From NCBI GenBank assembly GCA_030040395.1, contig JASHTU010000326.1:1-11978 (forward strand): a stretch of DNA of 11,978 nt. Reading direction: 5' to 3'. Origin of the DNA: Acidobacteriaceae bacterium (GTDB lineage: Bacteria; Acidobacteriota; Terriglobia; Terriglobales; Acidobacteriaceae). The translations under genes were made by a program, and so were the position numbers. Positions 1 through 5,845 of this stretch are shown one piece after another (position 1 is the first letter of the stretch; the number at the start of each line of letters is the position of its first letter). The notes below the pieces were generated by a model. The model was given only the letters and a program-made list of their open reading frames with translations. It was not told the DNA's origin and did no database searches.

Positions 1-314
1 TGCCCCCGGATGGCCTGCACCGTGCGCTCCACCGAAAGCCCGCTGAGGATCTTGATGGCCAGCTTGGGCCCTACCGCGCTCACCGTGATCAGCCGCTCGA
101 ACAGCCGCTTCTCATCGCTGCCTAAAAAGCCGTAAAGCGCGATCTGGTCCTCGCTCACCTGGGTGTGGATGTGCAGCGCGGCTTCCGCCCCTACCGCCGG
201 CAGCGTCGTAAACGTGGGTACGGAGATGGCGACGTCGTAGCCGACGCCTCCGGCCTCGACGATTGCCTGGCCAGGCTGCTTGTAAATAAGTTTGCCGCGC
301 AGATGAGCGATCAT
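1..314 (-). CDS. ruvA: Holliday junction branch migration protein RuvA (N-terminal 104 residues, C-terminus cut by window edge)
   Basis: RuvA binds four-way DNA junctions as a tetramer and loads the RuvB ATPase for branch migration in recombinational repair. The visible 104 residues begin with MIAHLRGKL, typical of the family's N-terminal OB-fold. Glu55-Asp56 in the stretch VSEDQ sit exactly where the acidic pin of the E. coli protein lies (Glu55/Asp56). YGF at 61-63 and the first helix-hairpin-helix (SAVGPKLAIKILSG, about residues 79-92) follow. RuvA is usually about 200 residues, so roughly half is missing beyond position 1. The ATG is 6 nt behind the kbl stop, and an AAGG ribosome-binding element overlaps that stop, suggesting co-transcription and perhaps translational coupling with kbl. 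RuvB and RuvC are not in view. Confidence 0.95.
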   Translation of the reverse strand, partial: MIAHLRGKLIYKQPGQAIVEAGGVGYDVAISVPTFTTLPAVGAEAALHIHTQVSEDQIALYGFLGSDEKRLFERLITVSAVGPKLAIKILSGLSVERTVQAIRG

Positions 315-320
315 TGCGCC

Positions 321-1535
321 TTATTGTAGTATCCCCATCCGCTTCGCCACCCGCTCCATGGTCTCCAGCGCCCGGTCAAGCTGCGCCCGTGTATGCTCGC
401 TGGTCACGATGGCGCGGATCCGCGCCTTGCCCTCCGGTACCGTCGGAAACGCAATCCCCGTACCCATCACGCCTTCGTCGAACAGCGCCCGCGACAGGTC
501 CATTGCTGCCCGTCCCTCGCCCACGATAATCGGCGTAATCGGCGTCTCCGTGGCTGGCGTGTTCACCCCGCCAATGTTAAAGCCAGCGCGCTTCAGCTCG
601 CCCTGAAAATAGCGCGTGTTCGCCCACAGCCGTTCGATGCGCTCCGGTTCGTTTTCCAGGATGTCGAACGCCGCCATGCACGTGGCCGCCACCGACGGCG
701 GATGCGAAGTGGAAAACAGAAACGGCCGCGCGCGGTGGTAAAGGTAATCGATCAAGTCGTGCGAGCCGCACACGTAGCCGCCTAGCGCGCCAATGGCCTT
801 CGACAGCGTTCCCACCTGCACGTCCACCTTGCCGTGCATCCCGAAGTGATCCACCGATCCGCGCCCATTCCGGCCCAGCACGCCCGAAGCGTGCGCGTCG
901 TCGACCATCATGATGGCGCCGTACTTCTCCGCCAGCGCGGCCAGTTTGTTCACCGGCCCAATGTCCCCGTCCATCGAAAATACGCCGTCGGTGATCACCA
1001 GCTTGTGGCCCGGCGCGCCTTCGAGTTCCTTCAGCAGTTGCTCGCAGTGCGCCACATCCTTATGTTTGAAAACCTTGATCGTGGCCCGCGATAGGCGCGC
1101 GCCATCAATAATGCTGGCGTGGTTGAGCTCATCGGAAAGAATATAATCCTCTTTGCCCAGGATGGCGCTCACCGTGCCCGCGTTGGCCGCAAAACCGCTC
1201 TGGAAGACCACGCAGGCCTCGACATTTTTGAAGCGCGCAATCTTCTCCTCGAGGTCCATGTGGATGCGCATCGTCCCCGCGATGGTGCGCACCGCGCCCG
1301 ACCCCACGCCAAACGCGCGCGTGGCGGCGATCGCGGCCTCGATCAGCCGGGGATCGTTGGCCAGGCCGAGATAGTTGTTGCTGGCCAGGTTGATCACTTC
1401 ACGGCCGTCATAGTGGCACACCGGCGCCTGCTGGTCGTCGAGCACGCGCAGCCGGAAATGCGTTCCCTTGGCGCGCAGTTCGTCCAGAACCTGGGTCAAA
1501 TGGGCAAGCTGCGGGCGGGTAGCGGTTTGAGTCAT
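321..1535 (-). CDS. kbl: Glycine C-acetyltransferase (2-amino-3-ketobutyrate CoA ligase)
   Basis: This is a PLP enzyme of the alpha-oxoamine synthase family (fold type I). Kbl cleaves 2-amino-3-ketobutyrate with CoA to glycine and acetyl-CoA, the second step of threonine breakdown. The 404 residues match the usual ~400. Visible motifs are SNNYLGL (52-58), DELNHASIIDG (135-145, His139 stacking on PLP), VDDAHASGVLG (211-221, Asp212 and His215) and GTLSKA with the PLP lysine Lys246. The sequence resembles remembered Bacillus Kbl closely along its length, including the RTIAGTM and PFLFSTSHPP blocks, which favours Kbl over BioF. A GGAGG element lies about 8 nt before the ATG and fixes the start. 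No threonine dehydrogenase gene (tdh) is adjacent, so the supplier of its substrate is not shown here. BioF-like or broader-specificity activity remains possible, because these enzymes are hard to separate by sequence. Confidence 0.9.
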   Translation of the reverse strand: MTQTATRPQLAHLTQVLDELRAKGTHFRLRVLDDQQAPVCHYDGREVINLASNNYLGLANDPRLIEAAIAATRAFGVGSGAVRTIAGTMRIHMDLEEKIARFKNVEACVVFQSGFAANAGTVSAILGKEDYILSDELNHASIIDGARLSRATIKVFKHKDVAHCEQLLKELEGAPGHKLVITDGVFSMDGDIGPVNKLAALAEKYGAIMMVDDAHASGVLGRNGRGSVDHFGMHGKVDVQVGTLSKAIGALGGYVCGSHDLIDYLYHRARPFLFSTSHPPSVAATCMAAFDILENEPERIERLWANTRYFQGELKRAGFNIGGVNTPATETPITPIIVGEGRAAMDLSRALFDEGVMGTGIAFPTVPEGKARIRAIVTSEHTRAQLDRALETMERVAKRMGILQ

Positions 1536-1592
1536 TGCGTGGCGCCTCCACCAAAAGCATAGCTCCGAGAGAAGGTCCCGGCCTCCGTCCGG

Positions 1593-1621
1593 CTGGCAAC
1601 CACTCCACGTTGCGGTACACT
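1593..1621 (+). promoter_or_regulatory. Sigma-70-like promoter for the catalase-related peroxidase gene
   Basis: A -35-like CTGGCA (1593-1598, four of six matches to consensus) and a -10-like TACACT (1616-1621, four of six) are separated by 17 nt. A start of transcription near 1628 would leave a short leader just reaching the GAGGAGG ribosome binding site at 1631-1637. It lies in the 109-bp spacer between the divergent kbl and peroxidase genes. This is pattern matching only; the acidobacterial consensus is less well characterised. Confidence 0.4.
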
Positions 1622-1644
1622 GCCGCTATCGAGGAGGTCCCGCG

Positions 1645-2607
1645 ATGCCCTTGCCGCAGGATGAACGCGTCGTCGCATTGGCGAACGATTTATTGCAGCA
1701 GTTCGATCAGCTTTTTGGCCTGCACCCCGGTTACCGGGCGGCGCACGCCAAAGGGATGCTGCTCACCGGCACATTCACCCCCTCGCTGGGCGCCCGGCGC
1801 CTCACCCGCGCCCCGCACATCGTGCGCGCCAGCACTCCGGTTACGGCTCGCTTCTCCAATTCCACTGGCCTGCCCACGATTCCAGACTCCGCGCCGGACG
1901 CCAACCCTCGCGGACTCGCCATCCGTTTCCAGCTCGCCGAGCACGTCCATACCGACATCGTGAGCCACTCCATCGATGCGTTTCCCACGCGCGACGGCTA
2001 TGAGTTCCTGGAGTTCCTCAAAGCCGCGGCGGCCAGCGGAACGGAGGCGCCTTCGCCCAAACCGGTCGAGGTCTTCCTCGGCGCCCACCCGGCAGCGCTC
2101 GCGTTTGTCCAGGCTCCCAAGCCGTTTCCCACCAGCCTGGCGCGCCAAGCCTATTTCGCCGTCACCGCCTTCGCGTTCACTAACGCCGCTGGAGAGAAAC
2201 GATTCGGCCGCTACCGGATCCTTCCCGAGGCGGGCACGGAGTTCTTCGCCGATTCCGATGGGGCCGCGCTCGCGCCCAACTACCATTTCGACGAACTGCT
2301 CGAGCGGGTGGCGAAGAGCCCCATCCGGTTCAAAGTTGTGGTGCAGGTGGCCGCGCCTGAGGATGTAACCGGCGATGCTACGGTCCATTGGCCGGAAAGC
2401 CGCGAGCTGATCGAACTGGGCGCCATCGAGCTGACCGGACCGGTGACCGACAACGCCGCGCAACAAAAACAGATCATCTTCGATCCCATTCCGCGCGTGG
2501 ACGGCATCGAACCCTCATCCGATCCTCTGCTTGAGCTGCGCGCCGCGATTTATCTTCTCAGCGGCCGGCGCCGCCGGGCGGCAAAGTTGGAGGAGCCGGC
2601 GCAGTGA
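1645..2607 (+). CDS. Catalase-related heme peroxidase (SrpA/minimal-catalase type)
   Basis: This 320-residue protein is a shortened member of the heme catalase fold, about two thirds of a clade catalase. Such small relatives generally act as organic-hydroperoxide or H2O2-dependent peroxidases. The distal histidine is His34 in YRAAHAKG. TARFSN (67-72) and PDANPRGLAIRF (84-95, like the DPRGFAVKF block of catalases) build the heme pocket. The proximal RxxxY heme ligand motif is Arg299-Ala-Ala-Ile-Tyr303 near the C-terminus, followed by an Arg-rich tail. The position of the catalytic Asn of true catalases seems to be His108-Ser109, which argues for peroxidase rather than catalase activity. No signal peptide is visible, so it is probably cytoplasmic. 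GAGGAGG at 1631-1637, 7 nt before the ATG, decides the start. It is divergent from kbl and appears monocistronic. Confidence 0.85.
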   Translation: MPLPQDERVVALANDLLQQFDQLFGLHPGYRAAHAKGMLLTGTFTPSLGARRLTRAPHIVRASTPVTARFSNSTGLPTIPDSAPDANPRGLAIRFQLAEHVHTDIVSHSIDAFPTRDGYEFLEFLKAAAASGTEAPSPKPVEVFLGAHPAALAFVQAPKPFPTSLARQAYFAVTAFAFTNAAGEKRFGRYRILPEAGTEFFADSDGAALAPNYHFDELLERVAKSPIRFKVVVQVAAPEDVTGDATVHWPESRELIELGAIELTGPVTDNAAQQKQIIFDPIPRVDGIEPSSDPLLELRAAIYLLSGRRRRAAKLEEPAQ

Positions 2608-2730
2608 ACAGAACTCGCCCGCATTCCGTGGCAAATTTGCTTTCTGCCTGCCTGGATTGCCTTCTAATTTGCACTTTCACCGTCAAACCTGCAGCCCCAT
2701 CACGGGTGGCTCGGGTGCGCCCTGGCCAGA

Positions 2731-2736
2731 TACAAT
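2731..2736 (+). promoter_or_regulatory. Candidate -10 box (TACAAT) upstream of the Ig-like protein gene
   Basis: TACAAT matches the -10 consensus at five of six positions and lies in the 216-bp spacer before the Ig-like protein. No convincing -35 element stands 16-18 nt upstream. The implied leader would be about 80 nt. The rest of the spacer shows AT-richer stretches but no other feature I can support. Confidence 0.25.
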
Positions 2737-2823
2737 AAGCTTCTACGCAGAGCGGATGGGCGCGTGCGGGTGGGTGCGAACCACGATTTTTCCGGAGAGT
2801 TGGAGCAGGTGTACGTAAAAGGT

Positions 2824-3831
2824 ATGAATCGCCGTGCATTGCGGCTTGTGACCAGAGCCGGAGCGGCTTTCGCGGTGGCCATGGCCGTGCTGTCCGCCGC
2901 ATCCGCGCAAGAGGTATCCACGGCCACTGCCATGCGGGTGCAAACTCGCGCCCAAGGCGGACAAACGCAAGCCACGGCCAACGTCACCGTGACCGGCGCG
3001 GATGGATTGCCGGCCAAGGGCGTGGTCAGCATCGAAGACGGCAACCGGCTCCTTGCGCAAGCGGCGCTGAACAGCTCAGGCCAAGCCAGCCCGGCGTTTA
3101 CCCTGTCCGGCGGCGACCACAACCTGCGCGCGGTTTATGCCGGCGACGCCACCCACCAAAGCTCGACTTCCCCAGCGACGGAAATCCAGGCCGACGCCAG
3201 TTCGACACCCAACTTTCAGGTTTCGGTCACCCCGGTCTCGCCCACCACGCTGCCCATGGTGCTCACCGCCGGCCAATCGGGTTCGCTGACCGTAACCCTC
3301 TCCCCCGAGGACAACGCGGCGCTTACGTCGCCCATGTTTGTCACGTTGTCCTGCTCCAACTTGCCCAGCCTTACCTCCTGCTCGTTTGCGCCCGAAAACC
3401 TTGAGATTTCGTCGACCACCCCGGCAAGCTGCCCGGCGGGTTCACCGGCGGCCGCCTGTCCGCCCACCAGCCTGATGGTCCTTTCGACCAACGGTCCCGG
3501 GACCAGCGGTGGACCGCAACCGCCTGAAAGCCGCCAGGACACGCCCCTCGGCCTGTCGTTGCTGTTGCCCGGAGCGCTGGGCCTGGGCGGACTGGCGTGG
3601 GGCGCGCGCCGCCGGCGATGGTTACAGCGCCTTGCGCTCGTGGCCCTGGTCGGGTTGGTCGCCACCCTGGGAACAACGGCGTGCAATCCGCTTTACTACT
3701 ACTACAACCATGGGCCCGAGCCTCAGGTCCCCACCCCGGCGGGCACCTATACCGTGCAGGTTACCGCGCAGTCGACCAACGGCGTCACCGCCATCACCAA
3801 CTCCACGCCCATTGTGCTCACGGTGAAGTAA
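2824..3831 (+). CDS. Exported Ig-like domain protein with a membrane segment splitting its second domain
   Basis: This 335-residue surface protein has no known enzymatic role. Residues 1-28 form a signal peptide (NRRALR, then a hydrophobic core, then ASA before Gln29). Residues about 31-125 look like a bacterial Ig-like repeat domain (Big_3_5 style: VVSIEDGNRLLAQA, GDHNLRAVYAGDATHQSS). Residues about 130-222 begin a second beta-rich domain (VTLSCSNLPSLTSCSFAP), whose last strands appear only at 304-335 (TPAGTYTVQVTAQ to IVLTVK). Between them lie a Pro/Gly-rich linker, two hydrophobic stretches (about 242-260 and 267-285) around Arg262-Arg265, then Cys287 and a YYYY run. I chose the ATG at 2824 because it begins a clean signal peptide. 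A GTG at 2764 would add 20 residues that spoil it. The ribosome binding site is weak (GGAG, distant). The stop is 7 nt before pabBC, so the two may be co-transcribed, although the functions look unrelated. Confidence 0.75.
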   Translation: MNRRALRLVTRAGAAFAVAMAVLSAASAQEVSTATAMRVQTRAQGGQTQATANVTVTGADGLPAKGVVSIEDGNRLLAQAALNSSGQASPAFTLSGGDHNLRAVYAGDATHQSSTSPATEIQADASSTPNFQVSVTPVSPTTLPMVLTAGQSGSLTVTLSPEDNAALTSPMFVTLSCSNLPSLTSCSFAPENLEISSTTPASCPAGSPAAACPPTSLMVLSTNGPGTSGGPQPPESRQDTPLGLSLLLPGALGLGGLAWGARRRRWLQRLALVALVGLVATLGTTACNPLYYYYNHGPEPQVPTPAGTYTVQVTAQSTNGVTAITNSTPIVLTVK

Positions 3832-3838
3832 CCATCCG

Positions 3839-5770
3839 ATGCAGCGCCGTCCTTCCCTTCCCCCGGCGGTGTACGCGCTGGTGGACGGGGCGGCCGGCAC
3901 GGTTCTGCTGGAAGATAGCAGGACGGCTGACACACAAGACGCCGAGGAGCCATGGACGCGTCTGTTCACGGCTCCCTTACGCATATGCGCCGCCTATCAG
4001 CCGGCGGAAATTCCCGCCCTCTTTGCCGCCATTGAAAGCGCGGTGGCTGTGGGACTCACCGCGGCTGGATTCTTCTCCTACGAGTGCGGAATTTGCTTCG
4101 AGCCCAAGTCTGAAATGCGGCCGCCCGCGGAGGGCCAGCCCCTGGCGTGGTTCGGGATTTACCAGCGCGGCTTCCGTTTCGATCGCGAGACCGGGGAGTT
4201 TCTGGAAGGCGCGCCGGAAGGTTGGACATCGTTGCGCGCCGCGGCCGAAACAGCGTTTGAATGCGTCTTGGAACCCAACCTGGAAGCCGAGTTTGCCCTG
4301 GCGGAAGGGGAGTACTCGGAACGGATCGCCGCCATTCACGCGCGTATCCGCGCCGGCGACGTCTATCAGCTCAACTTCACCGCGCCCTGGCGGGTGCGCA
4401 CGGCTGCCAGCGCCGCGGCGCTCTACGCACGCCTGAGGGCGCGGCAACCGGTCGCTTTTGGCGCGTTTCTCCACTGGCGGGAGGGCCGGCGCATTCTCTC
4501 TTTTTCGCCGGAGCTGTTTTTCCGCGTCGACGATGAAGGCGGCGCGCGCCGCATTACCGCGCGGCCCATGAAAGGCACCTCCCGCCGCGGGCGCACCACC
4601 CGGGAAGACCGCGACCTCGCCGAGTGGTTGCGCAACGACCCCAAAAACCGCAGCGAAAACGTAATGATTGTCGACTTGGTGCGCAACGATTTGGGGCGCG
4701 TGGCGCGCACCGGGAGCGTGCGCGCAGAAAAGCTGTTCGCCGTCGAGCGTTATCCCACCTTGTGGCAGATGACCTCAACGGTCACGGCCGAATTGCGCGC
4801 CGATGTCGGCTTCGCGGCCATCTTCCGCGCCCTTTTTCCCTGCGGCTCCGTCACCGGCGCGCCCAAAGTGCGTGCGATGCAACTGATTGCCGGCCTCGAA
4901 GACGGCCCGCGCGGCGCCTACACGGGCGCCATCGGCTTCTTCTCACCAAGCCAGACGGTCTTCAACGTCGCCATCCGGACTTTAGAACTGGAGAGTGAGC
5001 GCGAGGGCTGCCGCGGAACGATGGGCGCAGGCAGCGGCATCATCATCGACTCCATCGCGGCGGAGGAGTATCGCGAGTGTCTGCTCAAGGCGGAGTTTTT
5101 GACGCGGCCCTCCGGTCGCCTGCCGGAGCGATTTTCGCTGATTGAAACCATGCTGTGGAAGGACGGCTTTCCCCTGCTCGAGTTGCACCTCGACCGGCTC
5201 CAGGATTCAGCCGCCTATTTTGGCTTCCCATGCGATCGCGCCACTGTTAAGGCGGCGCTGGAGAGCCACGCGCGCGCATTCGCCCAGGGTGCGGCGCGTA
5301 AGGTGCGCCTGCTGCTCGATGACCTCGGCCAATGGCGGATTTCCGATGAAGAGTCCGAAGATAGCGGCGCATCGCAGCGCCCGGCGCGCGTGCGCCTTGC
5401 TCGCGAGCACACCGATTCAGCCGACCCCATGCTCTTCCACAAGACCACGCATCGGCCCCTTTACGCGCCCGCCTTTGCAGAGGCCACGCGCGACGGCTTC
5501 GACGAAGTGCTGTTTTTAAACCAGCGCAGCGAGATCACAGAAGGCGCAATCAGCAATGTCTTTGTCGAGAAGGAGGGCCGCTGGCTCACCCCTCCCGTCG
5601 GCTGCGGCCTGCTCGGCGGCGTCTACCGTCGCCATCTGCTTGAAACGCACCCCAATTTCGAGGAGCGCGTCCTGCACGTGGAGGATCTGCGCCGCGCCGA
5701 TGCGGTCTACCTCTGCAACTCCGTGCGCGGCCTGCGACGGGCAGTCCTCAACCCCGACCCCAACCCCTGA
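3839..5770 (+). CDS. pabB: Bifunctional aminodeoxychorismate synthase component I / aminodeoxychorismate lyase (PabB-PabC fusion)
   Basis: This 643-residue fusion makes 4-aminobenzoate for folate. Its first half aminates chorismate to 4-amino-4-deoxychorismate; its second removes pyruvate. The PabB part (about 1-425) shows an N-terminal subdomain ending GFFSYECG (77-84), then the chorismate-binding domain: IRAGDVYQLNF (170-180), FSPELFF (222-228), PMKGTSRRG (243-251), IVDLVRNDLGR (277-287), GSVTGAPK (336-343) and GAGSGI (396-401). Lys245 in PMKGT is the residue that separates PabB from anthranilate synthase TrpE, which has Ala there. The PabC part (about 428-643) is a fold-type-IV PLP domain: FSLIETMLW, PLP lysine Lys535 in FHKTTHRPLY, and EITEGAISNVF (565-575). 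The glutaminase partner PabA is not in the window. The ATG follows the Ig-like gene stop by 7 nt with only a weak GTGAAG ribosome-binding element inside that gene's end. Both domains look complete. Confidence 0.93.
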   Translation: MQRRPSLPPAVYALVDGAAGTVLLEDSRTADTQDAEEPWTRLFTAPLRICAAYQPAEIPALFAAIESAVAVGLTAAGFFSYECGICFEPKSEMRPPAEGQPLAWFGIYQRGFRFDRETGEFLEGAPEGWTSLRAAAETAFECVLEPNLEAEFALAEGEYSERIAAIHARIRAGDVYQLNFTAPWRVRTAASAAALYARLRARQPVAFGAFLHWREGRRILSFSPELFFRVDDEGGARRITARPMKGTSRRGRTTREDRDLAEWLRNDPKNRSENVMIVDLVRNDLGRVARTGSVRAEKLFAVERYPTLWQMTSTVTAELRADVGFAAIFRALFPCGSVTGAPKVRAMQLIAGLEDGPRGAYTGAIGFFSPSQTVFNVAIRTLELESEREGCRGTMGAGSGIIIDSIAAEEYRECLLKAEFLTRPSGRLPERFSLIETMLWKDGFPLLELHLDRLQDSAAYFGFPCDRATVKAALESHARAFAQGAARKVRLLLDDLGQWRISDEESEDSGASQRPARVRLAREHTDSADPMLFHKTTHRPLYAPAFAEATRDGFDEVLFLNQRSEITEGAISNVFVEKEGRWLTPPVGCGLLGGVYRRHLLETHPNFEERVLHVEDLRRADAVYLCNSVRGLRRAVLNPDPNP

Positions 5771-5803
5771 CAACTTCGAACGCGCACCCCAAGCCGGCCC
5801 TCG

Positions 5804-5838
5804 ACAACTGACCACTGTGAACTGACAACTGAGAACTG
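5804..5838 (+). repeat. Degenerate 7-bp tandem repeat, five units (NNNACTG)
   Basis: Five exact-length heptamers run head to tail: ACAACTG, ACCACTG, TGAACTG, ACAACTG, AGAACTG. All share ACTG at their end and four of five share AACTG. The array fills the middle of the 75-bp spacer between the convergent pabBC and oxidoreductase genes and stops 7 nt before the latter's stop codon. Short heptamer arrays of this type occur between genes in several phyla with large genomes; I see no hairpin that would make it a terminator. Confidence 0.75.
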
Positions 5839-5845
5839 GCCCCTG

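Noticed and set aside
1690..2466. 258-codon minus-strand open frame opposite the peroxidase gene
   Set aside because: Antisense to a gene with conserved heme-pocket motifs and a strong ribosome binding site; no domain of its own.
2764..2823. GTG start 20 codons upstream for the Ig-like protein
   Set aside because: It would place polar residues before an otherwise clean signal peptide and has no better ribosome binding site.
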